Of a stretch of 64,000 nucleotides of DNA, positions 11,818 through 19,522 are shown in pieces. The position numbers and the translations under genes are program-made. The stretch's first letter is position 1. Each line of letters opens with the position of its first letter. The notes beneath the pieces are model-generated. The model did no database searches. It worked only from the letters and a program-made list of their open reading frames with translations, and was not told the origin of the DNA. Source of the DNA: Catellatospora sichuanensis (GTDB lineage: Bacteria > Actinomycetota > Actinomycetes > Mycobacteriales > Micromonosporaceae); NCBI RefSeq assembly GCF_007483665.1, contig NZ_VIQO01000001.1, forward strand, positions 372,001 to 436,000, in the 5' to 3' direction.

Positions 11818-11930
11818 GCGTCCGCCTCCGGCGGACGCGGCGATCGGCCTCTCAGCCGGTCGCACCCGCGCGTCGCTACATCGCTGCGCGATGCCACGCT
11901 CCTTTACGGGTGCGACCGGCGGCCGATCGC
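11818..11930. repeat. Nested inverted repeats upstream of trpC
   Basis: A small hairpin (GCGTCCGCC / GGCGGACGC, 11818-11838) is followed by a larger inverted repeat whose arms, 11840-11868 and 11907-11930, share GCGATCGGCC and CCGGTCGCACCCG with a few unpaired bases. Its function is unknown; a termination or attenuation role ahead of trpC is possible. Confidence 0.6.
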
Positions 11931-11997
11931 AGGGCGGTGGGTGGGGTCACTTCCGCGAGGCCGCGCCGTGCCTGCGCGATCATGTGCGACTCAGGGT

Positions 11998-12061
11998 CTG
12001 CGGTTTCGGGGAAACTGCGGGAATGTCGTACGGGATTCGCGCAGTTTCCCCGAAACCGCAG
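11998..12061. terminator. Strong 22-bp hairpin after the spermidine-synthase-like gene
   Basis: Arms 11998-12019 and 12040-12061 are perfect reverse complements (core GCGGTTTCGGGGAAACTGCG) with a 20-base loop, five bases past the stop at 12067. There is no T tract, as is usual for actinobacterial terminators. It probably separates transcription of trpE and its partners from trpCBA. Confidence 0.65.
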
Positions 12062-12066
12062 ATCCG

Positions 12067-12864
12067 CTACTCGTCTCGCTTGGGCTGGGCGGTGCGGATG
12101 AAGTCCGCCAGGCGAGGGCCGTGTTCTACGCGGGCGCGGGTGGGGTCGGCGGCGATGCGGCGGGTGAGTTTGCGGATGCCTTCGGGGTCGTCGCCGGCCA
12201 CCATGAGCAGGTTGCCGGTGCCGCGGCCGCGCAACAGGGCCGCGTCGGCGACCACGGCGACCTGGCTGAAGGCCTCGCGCAGGGTGGCGGCCTGGCGGCG
12301 GGCGACGGTCAGCGGGGCCACGTCCATGATGTTGGCGAGGTACCAGCCGCCGGGGCGGAGTGCGCGGTGTGCGGCCTGGGCGAACTCGACCGTGCTGACG
12401 TGCGGGGGAACTTTCGCGCCGGTGAAGATATCGGCGACGATCACGTCGGCGGAGGCGGGCTCGGCGTCCTCCAGGGCGGCGCGGGCGTCGGCGACGATCA
12501 GTTCGATGTCCTCGTCGTCGAGCGGGAGCCGGGTGGTGACCAGCTCGGCGAGCGCACGGTCGAGTTCGACGACCCGCTGGCCGCTGCCGGGGCGCATCAC
12601 GGACAGGCAGCGCGGCAGGGTCATCGCTCCCCCGCCGAGGTGCAGCACGTCCAGTGCGCCGGGTGGGCAGACCGCGTCGATGACGTCGGCGAAGCGGCGG
12701 ATGTAGTCGAACGCGATCAGTGTCGGATCGTTGAGGTTGACGTGCGACTGGGCGGTGCCGTTGAGGCGCAGCAGCCAGGCGTCGGGCAGGTCCGGGTCGG
12801 GGATCAGCTCGGCGGTGCCGGTGTCGACGCGGACGATCAGCGCCCGGTCAGACACGCGTTTCAT
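12067..12864 (-). CDS. Spermidine-synthase-fold SAM-dependent protein
   Basis: A 265-residue protein of the spermine/spermidine synthase-like branch of Rossmann methyltransferases. It shows the cofactor loop VLHLGGGAMTLPRCL, the acidic strand end RVVELDRALAELV and SADVIVADIFTGAKVP. The canonical GGGDG and catalytic Asp patterns of true spermidine synthases are not kept, and no AdoMet decarboxylase is nearby, so aminopropyl transfer is not assured. ATG at 12864 overlaps the preceding gene by 17 bases. Similar genes occur beside trp genes or alone in actinobacteria; its role here is unknown. Confidence 0.8.
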   Translation of the reverse strand: MKRVSDRALIVRVDTGTAELIPDPDLPDAWLLRLNGTAQSHVNLNDPTLIAFDYIRRFADVIDAVCPPGALDVLHLGGGAMTLPRCLSVMRPGSGQRVVELDRALAELVTTRLPLDDEDIELIVADARAALEDAEPASADVIVADIFTGAKVPPHVSTVEFAQAAHRALRPGGWYLANIMDVAPLTVARRQAATLREAFSQVAVVADAALLRGRGTGNLLMVAGDDPEGIRKLTRRIAADPTRARVEHGPRLADFIRTAQPKRDE

Positions 12865-13261
12865 CGGTGAGGTCCTCGCCCCGGTCGAGTGCGTCCCACA
12901 CGTCGCGGGTGTTCTCGGCGCGCGGCGCCGCCGGTGCGGTACGCCGGGCGTGGCTTCCGGAACGCCGCCAGTACCAGACCGCGACCACGCCCGCGGCGAG
13001 CGCGAGCAGCGCGGGACGCACCCACGACACCGCACCGCCGGGCACGAACCACAGCACCGCCAGCGCCGCGAGCACCCCGATCACGATCATTCGGGTACGC
13101 CGCGTGCGGGCGCGCCGCACGTCGTCGGCGGCGGCGGGTGCGGGCGCTTCGGAAGTCGGGCCGCCGGTCGTGGTGGAGCCCGCCTGCGGATCCACGGTCA
13201 CTGTGCCGTCTTCGGCCGTGCCGGGCTCCGCCTGCCGGGCCGTGCCGTCGGGCGCGCTCAT
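12848..13261 (-). CDS. Small two-helix membrane protein in the trp cluster
   Basis: A 137-residue protein with a Thr/Pro/Ala-rich, probably disordered N-terminal half, a basic RRARTRRTR patch, and two close membrane segments near residues 58-75 and 80-97. The C-terminal ENTRDVWDALDRGEDLTDE resembles, from memory, the tail of the actinobacterial Trp-biosynthesis-associated membrane proteins that sit between trpE and trpC. Those usually have four segments and about 200 residues, so this could be a shortened member or an analogue. Its ATG overlaps the trpE stop as ATGA, and it runs 17 bases into the next gene. Function unknown. Confidence 0.75.
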   Translation of the reverse strand: MSAPDGTARQAEPGTAEDGTVTVDPQAGSTTTGGPTSEAPAPAAADDVRRARTRRTRMIVIGVLAALAVLWFVPGGAVSWVRPALLALAAGVVAVWYWRRSGSHARRTAPAAPRAENTRDVWDALDRGEDLTDETRV

Positions 13262-14814
13262 CGGGCGGCCTGCAGGGTCTGCGCGGTGGCGATCGCGGCG
13301 AGCACGGCCATCGCCTTGTTCTGCGTCTCCAGCTCCTCGAGCGCCGGGTCCGAGTCGGCCACCACCCCGGCCCCGGCCTGCACGTACGCGACGCCGTCGC
13401 GCAGCAGCGCGGTGCGGATCGCGATCGCCATGTCCAGGTCGCCGCCGAAGCCGAAGTAGCCGACCGTGCCGCCGTACAGGCCGCGCCGGGTCGGTTCCAG
13501 CTCCTCGATGATCTCCATGGCGCGTACCTTCGGCGCCCCGGACAGCGTGCCCGCCGGGAACGTGGCGGCCAGCGCGTCCAGCGGCGAGGTGCCCTCGCGC
13601 AGCTCGCCGACGACGGTCGAGACGATATGCATGACGTGGCTGTAGCGCTCGACCATGGCGAACTCCGGCACCTCGACGGTGCCCGCGCGCGACACCCGGC
13701 CCAGGTCGTTGCGCCCCAGGTCGACGAGCATGACGTGCTCGGAGCGCTCCTTCGGGTCCGCGATCAGCTCCGCGGCCAGCGCGGCGTCGGCCTCCGGGGA
13801 CTCGCCGCGCGGCCGGGTGCCCGCGATCGGGTGCAGCAGCGCACGGCGTACGCCGTCGTCGCCCTTGGTGATCTTCACGTGCGCCTCGGGGGACGATCCG
13901 ACGATGTCGAAGTCGTCGAAGCGCAGCAGGTACATGTACGGGCTGGGGTTGGTGGCCCGCAGCACCCGGTAGATGTCGAGCGGGTCGGCCTCGGTGCGCG
14001 TCTCGAAGCGCTGCGACACCACGATCTGGAAGCAGTCGCCGGCCCGGATCGCCTCCTTGGCCACCTCCACCGCCTTGCCGAACTCCCCGGACGGCGTGCG
14101 CGACACCAGCTCCGCGGGACGCACCGCGGTCACCGTCGAGATCATCGGCGGGGTGGGCCGGGACAGCGCCGTCGTCATCGCGTCCAGGCGGCCGATCGCG
14201 TGGTGGTAGGCCGCCGCGATCTGCTCGTCGTCGGCCTGCTCGGGCAGCACCGCGTTGGCGACCACGATCGCCTGGCCCAGGTAGTGGTCCAGCACCACCA
14301 GGTCGGTGGCTAGGAACAGGCCCAGCTCAGGCACGTGCAGGTCGTCGTCGGCCAGTTGCGGCAGCCGCTCGAACCGGCGCACCAGGTCGTACGCCAGGAA
14401 GCCGACCAGGCCGCCGGTCAGCGGCGGCAGGCCCTCGTCCTCGTCGTCCGGGCCGGTCAGCGCGGCGACCGTGGCCCGCAGCACGGCGACCGGATCGCCT
14501 TTGACCGGCACCCCGTCGGGCGGGCTGCCCAGCCAGTGCGCCTGCCCGCCGCGCTCGGTCAGCGTCGCCAGGCTGCGCACCCCGATGAAGGAGTAGCGCG
14601 ACCAGGCCGTGCCCGCCGCGCCCGCGCCCTGCTCGGCCGACTCCAGCAGGAAGGTCCCCGGGCCGCCGGCCACCTTGCGGTACACGCCGACCGGCGTCTC
14701 CGCGTCGGCCAGCAGCCGGCGGGTCACCGGCACCACCCGGCGGGCGGCCGCGCGGGCCCGGAACCCGGCCAGGTCGGGGCTGACCGCCCCGCTGCTCGCA
14801 GCGCTGCTGCTCAT
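13258..14814 (-). CDS. trpE: Anthranilate synthase component I
   Basis: Converts chorismate to anthranilate with ammonia from the TrpG subunit, which is not in this window. It is 518 residues. The N-terminal tryptophan-binding region (LLESAEQGAGAAGTAWSRYS) suggests feedback inhibition. The catalytic domain shows FQIVVSQRFE, NPSPYMYLLRF, LLHPIAGTRPRG, MLVDLGRNDLGRV, GTLSGAPKVRAMEI and YVQAGAGVVADSDP. ATG at 14814 has GCGAGGAG five to six bases upstream, supplied by the linker mini-ORF that joins it to hisI. Confidence 0.98.
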   Translation of the reverse strand: MSSSAASSGAVSPDLAGFRARAAARRVVPVTRRLLADAETPVGVYRKVAGGPGTFLLESAEQGAGAAGTAWSRYSFIGVRSLATLTERGGQAHWLGSPPDGVPVKGDPVAVLRATVAALTGPDDEDEGLPPLTGGLVGFLAYDLVRRFERLPQLADDDLHVPELGLFLATDLVVLDHYLGQAIVVANAVLPEQADDEQIAAAYHHAIGRLDAMTTALSRPTPPMISTVTAVRPAELVSRTPSGEFGKAVEVAKEAIRAGDCFQIVVSQRFETRTEADPLDIYRVLRATNPSPYMYLLRFDDFDIVGSSPEAHVKITKGDDGVRRALLHPIAGTRPRGESPEADAALAAELIADPKERSEHVMLVDLGRNDLGRVSRAGTVEVPEFAMVERYSHVMHIVSTVVGELREGTSPLDALAATFPAGTLSGAPKVRAMEIIEELEPTRRGLYGGTVGYFGFGGDLDMAIAIRTALLRDGVAYVQAGAGVVADSDPALEELETQNKAMAVLAAIATAQTLQAAR

Positions 14815-14879
14815 GCCATCTCCTCGCGGCGCTTGCCGGCGGCGTGGATCGTGCCGCCGTCCATGACCGGCCCGCTCAC
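14811..14879 (-). CDS. Coupling mini-ORF between hisI and trpE (22 codons)
   Basis: It starts with GTG overlapping the hisI stop (GTGA) and stops with TGA overlapping the trpE start (ATGA), so it fills the gap exactly. The peptide runs MSGPVMDGG then [13 protein letters not shown], whose end matches the HAADERSEEKA pattern of the other linkers. Its 3' end GCGAGGAGATGGC is the trpE ribosome site. Expression as a peptide is inferred; passage of the ribosome may be all that matters. Confidence 0.5.
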   Translation of the reverse strand: MSGPVMDGGTIHAAGKRREEMA

Positions 14880-15256
14880 CGGTGCGACTCCTGGAACAGT
14901 TCGCCGGTCTGCACCGGCAGCTCGTCGGTGAAGCAGGTGCGGGTGCCGGTGTGGCACGCCGGGCCGACCTGGTCGACGCTGATCAGCAGCGCGTCGCCGT
15001 CGCAGTCCAGCGCCACGGACTTGACGAACTGGTGGTGGCCCGAGGTCGCGCCCTTCACCCAGTACTCCCCGCGGCTGCGCGACCAGTAGGTGGCCCGGCC
15101 GGTGGACAGCGTGCGGCGCAGCGCCTCGTCGTCCATCCAGGCCAGCATCAGCACCTCACCGGTGTCGTGCTGGCGCACCACGGCGGCGACGAGCCCGTCG
15201 CGGTCACGCTTCAAGCGGGCGGCGATCCCCGGATCCAGCTGCTCGGTCCCTGACAC
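14876..15256 (-). CDS. hisI: Phosphoribosyl-AMP cyclohydrolase
   Basis: Third step of histidine synthesis: opens the adenine ring of phosphoribosyl-AMP, using zinc and magnesium. It is 126 residues. The metal sites are visible as [21 protein letters not shown] and TCF, and [18 protein letters not shown] is the family core. GTG at 15256 is chosen for GAGGGAGA about eight bases upstream and the normal family length; the longer frame to 15307 adds 17 atypical residues. It heads the trp run, a known actinobacterial arrangement. Confidence 0.96.
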   Translation of the reverse strand: MSGTEQLDPGIAARLKRDRDGLVAAVVRQHDTGEVLMLAWMDDEALRRTLSTGRATYWSRSRGEYWVKGATSGHHQFVKSVALDCDGDALLISVDQVGPACHTGTRTCFTDELPVQTGELFQESHR

Positions 15257-15344
15257 ACCGAAATTCTCCCTCACCGCCGAGCACACCGCCGCGCCGGTGC
15301 GGCCCACGTCTCACCTGCTGCCGTCGGCCGCCGCCCTCACCCAA

Positions 15345-15419
15345 GATCGTCCGACGTGCCAGGCATCCGTGCGTATCTTGATCCGCCATACCCGCGACTG
15401 CCTGGCAAGTCGGACGATC
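15345..15419. repeat. Palindromic intergenic element, family C
   Basis: Arms GATCGTCCGACGTGCCAGGCA (15345-15365) and its reverse complement at 15399-15419 match at 20 of 21 positions. The loop contains GTGCGTATCTTGA, which recurs in the related element near 30388. It lies between divergent genes, so a terminator role is not obvious. Confidence 0.7.
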
Positions 15420-15547
15420 GAGGTGGCCCCGGTCACAGGTATGGACGCTGGTATGACGCGAGAACGGGCAGCCCGGCGGTAACTTGACGGGCATCTGCGC
15501 GCAGCGCCCGCGGGCGCTCTCCCCCACCGCGAGAGCCGAGGAATCGC

Positions 15548-17089
15548 ATGACCAACCCCCACTTCGCGCCGCTCCCGGCGCACATCCCGACCTTCATCCC
15601 GCCGGCGCAGCAGCCGGCCCCCGAGGCCGAGGCCGCCGACGAGCTCGAGCCCACCCTGCAGCTGAGTCCGCACGAGCAGGCCGCACTGCTGGAACACACC
15701 AGCGAGCTGCCCACCCTCGCCACCCCGCAGGCCGACGGGGACGCAGACGACGCGGACGACCCCGAAGCCACTGACGACACTCCGGACGCGCAGGCCGACG
15801 CGGACGAGTCGCCGGAAGCGGAAGCCGACGCCGACGAGACGCCCGACGCGGAAGCCGACGCGGACGAGACGCCGGACGCGGAAGCCGACGCCGACGAGAC
15901 GCTCGAGGCGGAAGCCGACGCCGACGAGACGCCGGACGCGGAAGCCGACGCCGACGAGACGCCCGAGGCGGAAGCCGACGCCGACGAATCACCCGAAGCC
16001 GAGGCGGACACCGCCGAAGCCGCGGCTGAAGCGGACACCGACGGTGAGCCCGCGGACCAGGCCGACGAGGCGGACGACGACATCGACGCCGAAGCCGACG
16101 AGACGCCCGAGGCGGAGGCCGACCAGACGCCTGAGGCGGAAGCCGACGAGACGCCCGAGGTGCAGACCGAGGACGACGAGTCCGACGATGTGGACGACGC
16201 GGCGATCGACGGGCAGGCCGACACCGAGGAGTCCGCGGAGACGAGCCTGGACGAGGCTGCCGAGACCGCCGAGATTGACGCGGAGGACGCGGAGGACGCG
16301 GTCGAGGCGGCGGCCGACGAGACGGCCGAGGCTGGGGACACCGAGGCCGAGGAGCCTGAAGCGGAGGCCGACGCGCAGGTGGACGCGGGTGCCGTGGTCG
16401 AGGAGTCCGACGGGGCAGTGGATGCCCCGGAGGCGGAAGCCGACGAGTCCGGGCCGGACGCCGAGGCGGATCCGACCCCCGACGACGAAACCGCGACCGA
16501 GGTCGAGGCGGTGGCCGAGATCGAGCAGGACGAGCCGGAGGCGGATGTCGTCGACGCCGAGATGGAGGCCGTCGGCGAGCAGGCCGGGGAGGTGGCGGAG
16601 GCAGACGTCGAGGGGGCGCCTGCCGCCGATTCCGCGGACGCGCCGGAGGCGGAGATCATCGACGCGGCGGACGCGGCCGAGGTCGCCGACGAGGCGGAGG
16701 AGGTGGCGCCGGTCGGGGGGATCGACGCCGCGGCCGACGCAGACGAGGTGGACGACGAGGAGCTGGACGTGGAGCAGGTGGCACCGACCGCGACCGCGCT
16801 GCGGCCGGGCGACGTGGCCGAGACGCCGATCGCCGTATGGGAGGCGGAGCAGGCGCAGCGCTTCCGCGACGCGTGGCGGGAGGTGCAGACCCGGTTCGTG
16901 GACGAGCCGGAGTCGGCGCTGAACGACGCGCAGGCGCTGGTCAGCGAAGCGGTGTCGGCCCTGGCCGCGCAACTGCTGGCCGAGCAGGGCGACCTGGATC
17001 CGCGCCAGGGCGCCGCGCCGGACACCGAGGCCATGCGCATCGCCATGCGCGGTTACAAGAACTTCCTCGACCGGGTGCTGGCTCTCTGA
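15548..17089 (+). CDS. Highly acidic repeat protein with conserved C-terminal domain
   Basis: A 513-residue protein with no cysteine. After a proline-rich N-terminus, residues about 60-415 are almost entirely Ala, Asp, Glu, Thr and Pro, with a decapeptide repeat (AEADADETPD and variants) at residues 82-151. The last 85 residues (AVWEAEQAQRFRDAWREVQ, then ...RFVDEPESALNDAQALV..., ending YKNFLDRVLAL) form a helical domain that recurs, from memory, at the C-terminus of many actinobacterial proteins of unknown role. There is no signal peptide, so it is probably cytoplasmic. ATG has GAGGAA six bases upstream. It could be a counter-ion-like or scaffold protein; no function is assigned. Confidence 0.85.
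   Translation: MTNPHFAPLPAHIPTFIPPAQQPAPEAEAADELEPTLQLSPHEQAALLEHTSELPTLATPQADGDADDADDPEATDDTPDAQADADESPEAEADADETPDAEADADETPDAEADADETLEAEADADETPDAEADADETPEAEADADESPEAEADTAEAAAEADTDGEPADQADEADDDIDAEADETPEAEADQTPEAEADETPEVQTEDDESDDVDDAAIDGQADTEESAETSLDEAAETAEIDAEDAEDAVEAAADETAEAGDTEAEEPEAEADAQVDAGAVVEESDGAVDAPEAEADESGPDAEADPTPDDETATEVEAVAEIEQDEPEADVVDAEMEAVGEQAGEVAEADVEGAPAADSADAPEAEIIDAADAAEVADEAEEVAPVGGIDAAADADEVDDEELDVEQVAPTATALRPGDVAETPIAVWEAEQAQRFRDAWREVQTRFVDEPESALNDAQALVSEAVSALAAQLLAEQGDLDPRQGAAPDTEAMRIAMRGYKNFLDRVLAL
15791..16000 (+). repeat. Seven tandem 30-bp coding repeats
   Basis: Seven in-frame units of 30 bases begin at 15791, 15821, 15851, 15881, 15911, 15941 and 15971, most starting GAAGCCGACG. 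Near-identity of units suggests recent expansion by slippage, so copy number probably varies between strains. Confidence 0.85.
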
Positions 17090-17174
17090 TCCATTTCCTG
17101 GTGCCGGGGGCCGCCCTCCCGGCACCAGGATCCATTCAGGCGCATTGCCAGGCGCACACAATTCACCTACCGTT

Positions 17175-17196
17175 GAGTTCAACGAGTGTTGAATTC
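17175..17196. promoter_or_regulatory. Candidate TetR operator before the ABC exporter
   Basis: The 22-bp dyad GAGTTCAACGAGTGTTGAAT (extended by TC) has a perfect core TTCAAC-N4-GTTGAA. It ends 15 bases before the ATPase start, right over the expected transcription start, and the TetR gene lies downstream in the same run. Autoregulation by that TetR is inferred. Confidence 0.6.
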
Positions 17197-17211
17197 CTAC
17201 GGAGGACCCCC

Positions 17212-17973
17212 ATGACATCCGCGATCGAGGTCGCCGACCTCGTCGTACACCGGGGAGCCAGGCCTGTGCTGCACGGCCTGAGCTGCACCATCCCGGAAGG
17301 CAGCGTGACCGGCCTGCTCGGCCCGTCCGGCAGCGGCAAGACCACGCTGATGCGCGCGATCGTGGGCGTCCAGGTGGTGCGCTCGGGCACGGTCACCGTG
17401 CTGGGCCGCCCGGCGGGCGATGCGAAACTGCGCAAGGAGATCGGTTACCTCACGCAGGCCCCCAGCGTGTACGCCGACCTGACGGTGCGCGAGAACGCCC
17501 GCTACTTCGCCGCGCTCTACGGGCTCGGCCAGGCCGAGGCCGATGCCGCGGTGCGTGACGTCGGCCTGGCCGAGGCCGCGTCGCAGCTGGTCGGCAACCT
17601 GTCCGGCGGGCAGCGCAGCCGGGCCTCGCTGGCCTGCGCCGTCGTCAGCAAGCCGAAGGTGCTGATCCTCGACGAGCCGACCGTCGGGCAGGACCCGGTG
17701 CTGCGCGACGAGCTGTGGGCGCAGTTCCGGGGGCTCGCCGAGAGCGGCTCGACCCTGGTCGTGTCCAGCCACGTGATGGACGAGGCCAACCGCTGCGACC
17801 GGCTGCTGCTCATCCGCGAGGGTCTGCTGATCGCCGACGACACCCCGGCCGCGGTCAAGGCGTCCGCCGGCACGGACGATCTCGACCAGGCCTTCCTCAC
17901 CCTGATCCGGCGCCAGGGGACCGGCGTCCCCGCCCCGCGCGCCACCGGCGAGACGAGCGAGGTCCCGTCATGA
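17212..17973 (+). CDS. ABC exporter ATP-binding protein
   Basis: A 253-residue ATPase that powers the permease encoded next. Walker A is GPSGSGKTT, the signature is LSGGQRSR, Walker B is VLILDEPT and the switch histidine lies in VVSSHVMDEA. The family is the drug/antibiotic exporter type, with YADLTVRENARYFAALYG before the signature. ATG at 17212 has GGAGGACCCC upstream and lies 15 bases past the operator-like dyad. The gene ends in an ATGA overlap with the permease. Confidence 0.93.
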   Translation: MTSAIEVADLVVHRGARPVLHGLSCTIPEGSVTGLLGPSGSGKTTLMRAIVGVQVVRSGTVTVLGRPAGDAKLRKEIGYLTQAPSVYADLTVRENARYFAALYGLGQAEADAAVRDVGLAEAASQLVGNLSGGQRSRASLACAVVSKPKVLILDEPTVGQDPVLRDELWAQFRGLAESGSTLVVSSHVMDEANRCDRLLLIREGLLIADDTPAAVKASAGTDDLDQAFLTLIRRQGTGVPAPRATGETSEVPS

Positions 17974-18698
17974 TCCTGCTGCACACCACCGGTCGCATCC
18001 TGCGCCAGCTGCGCCACGACCGCCGCACCGTGGCGATGCTGGTGGCCGTGCCGACGCTGCTGCTTACGCTGCTCTACTTCATGTACGACAGCCAGCCCGG
18101 CGTCTTCGACCACATCGCACTGATCATGCTGGGCGTCTTCCCCTTCATCATCATGTTCCTGATCACCAGCATCGCCATGCTCCGCGAGCGCACCACCGGC
18201 ACGCTGGAGCGACTGCTCACCACCCCGCTGCGCAAGACCGATCTGCTCTTCGGGTACGGCCTCGCCTTCGGGCTGGCCGCGGCGGTGCAGGCGGGCTTCG
18301 CCAGCGCGCTGGCCTACCTGCTGCTCGACCTGGACACCCAGGGCGCCGCCGGCTACGTCGTCATGATCGCCGTGGCGAACGCCGTACTGGGCATGGCGCT
18401 CGGCCTGCTGGCCAGCGCGTTCGCCAAAACGGAGTTCCAGGCGGTGCAGTTCATGCCGGTGCTGGCGGTGCCGCAGCTGCTGCTGTGCGGGCTGTTCGTG
18501 CCGCGCGACCTGATGGCGGGCTGGCTGCAGGCGATCAGCGACGTGCTGCCGCTGACCTACGCCGTCGAGGCGTTGCAGGAGGTCGGCGCGCATGCCGAGC
18601 CGACCGGCACCATGTGGCGCGACTTCGGCATCGTCGCCGGCGCGGTGGTGGTGGCGCTGGTCGCCGCGGCGGGCACGTTGCGCCGCCGCACCCCCTGA
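17970..18698 (+). CDS. ABC-2 type permease
   Basis: A 242-residue membrane protein with six hydrophobic segments. It shows the typical RERTTGTLERLLTTPLRKTDLLFGYGLAF motif after the second segment and VLPLTYAVEALQEV near the end, both hallmarks of ABC-2 (DrrB-like) permeases. It starts within the ATPase stop (ATGA). The substrate is unknown; the adjacent TetR suggests induction by the exported compound. Confidence 0.93.
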   Translation: MILLHTTGRILRQLRHDRRTVAMLVAVPTLLLTLLYFMYDSQPGVFDHIALIMLGVFPFIIMFLITSIAMLRERTTGTLERLLTTPLRKTDLLFGYGLAFGLAAAVQAGFASALAYLLLDLDTQGAAGYVVMIAVANAVLGMALGLLASAFAKTEFQAVQFMPVLAVPQLLLCGLFVPRDLMAGWLQAISDVLPLTYAVEALQEVGAHAEPTGTMWRDFGIVAGAVVVALVAAAGTLRRRTP

Positions 18699-18731
18699 CC
18701 GCAACGCCCGGCCCCGTCCGGGAGAATCGTC

Positions 18732-18821
18732 ATGGACCGACGAGCACGGACGTCCCCGGCACGCCGCCGTAGCGGCAGCGCGCCGGGGACGCGCCGCGCG
18801 TACCGAGGAAGGGCCAGATGA
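18732..18821 (+). CDS. Possible Arg-rich mini-ORF coupled to tetR
   Basis: A 29-codon frame beginning MDRRARTSPARRRSG and ending with a TGA that overlaps the tetR ATG. GGGAG lies seven bases upstream of its start. A strong hairpin (CGTCCCCGG / CCGGGGACG, about 18750-18792) lies inside it. It may be a leader that couples tetR translation to ribosome passage, or chance; conservation would decide. Confidence 0.35.
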   Translation: MDRRARTSPARRRSGSAPGTRRAYRGRAR

Positions 18822-19471
18822 AGCGCAGCCGCACCGGGCGCCGGCCGGGCAATCCCGACACCCGCGAGGCCATCCTGGCCGCGGCACGGGAGCTGTTCGC
18901 GGAGAAGGGCTTCGACGCCGCGACCATGCGCGCCATCGCCGCCGCGGCCGAGGTCGACCCTGCCCTGGTGCACCACTACTTCGGCACCAAGGAGCAGCTC
19001 TTCATCGCCGCCATGCAGTTCCCGATGGACCCCCGGGAGCTGATCGAGGACGTGGTGGCAGGCGGGCCGGAGGAGGCGGGCGTACGCCTGGCGCGCATCT
19101 TCGTGACGGTGTGGGACTCGCCGATCGGCACGATCGGCGTCTCCATGTTCCGCTCCGCGATGAGCAACGAGTGGACCATGCGCCTGTTCCGCGAGTTCCT
19201 GGCCACCCAGATCCTGCGCCGGGTCCAGGCCGAGCTGAAACTGGACGCGGCGGAGGCCTCGCTGCGCGCGTCGCTGGTCGCCAGCCAGATCGGCGGCCTG
19301 GTCATGATCCGCTACATCATGAAACTCGAACCGCTCGCCTCGTTACCCGCCGACCAGGTCGTCGCCGCGGTCGCACCGAACCTGCAGCGTTATCTCACCG
19401 GCGACCTCGGGTCCCTCACCGACTCCGCCACGCCGGAGGCGACCGGCGCGGGCGACCCCGGCCGGGGATAG
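18818..19471 (+). CDS. TetR family regulator
   Basis: A 217-residue repressor. The N-terminal helix-turn-helix reads TREAILAAARELFAEKGFDAATMRAIAAAAEVDPALVHHYFGTKEQL, split by normal TetR spacing, followed by a TetR_C-type ligand domain (LVASQIGGLVMIRYIMKLEPLASLP). It lies in the same run as the exporter, 119 bases after the permease, and probably binds the dyad at 17175-17196. ATG at 18818 has GAGGAAGGGCC upstream. Confidence 0.93.
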   Translation: MKRSRTGRRPGNPDTREAILAAARELFAEKGFDAATMRAIAAAAEVDPALVHHYFGTKEQLFIAAMQFPMDPRELIEDVVAGGPEEAGVRLARIFVTVWDSPIGTIGVSMFRSAMSNEWTMRLFREFLATQILRRVQAELKLDAAEASLRASLVASQIGGLVMIRYIMKLEPLASLPADQVVAAVAPNLQRYLTGDLGSLTDSATPEATGAGDPGRG

Positions 19472-19522
19472 GTCGGTCACCCCCGGCCGCGCGGCGAGCT
19501 CGCCGGTCACGCAGTCGTGCCG

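Larger units (their letters stand above)
11728..12066. other. Intergenic region upstream of trpC with two palindromes
   Basis: These 339 bases hold no gene. They contain the nested inverted repeats listed at 11818-11930 and the 22-bp hairpin at 11998-12061, and must carry the promoter of trpCBA if the hairpin stops transcription from trpE. TAGAGT just before the trpC ATG is a possible -10 element. Confidence 0.6.

Noticed and set aside
15791-16000. 30-bp repeats resembling a CRISPR array
   Set aside because: The units are contiguous with no spacers and stay in frame inside a coding region.
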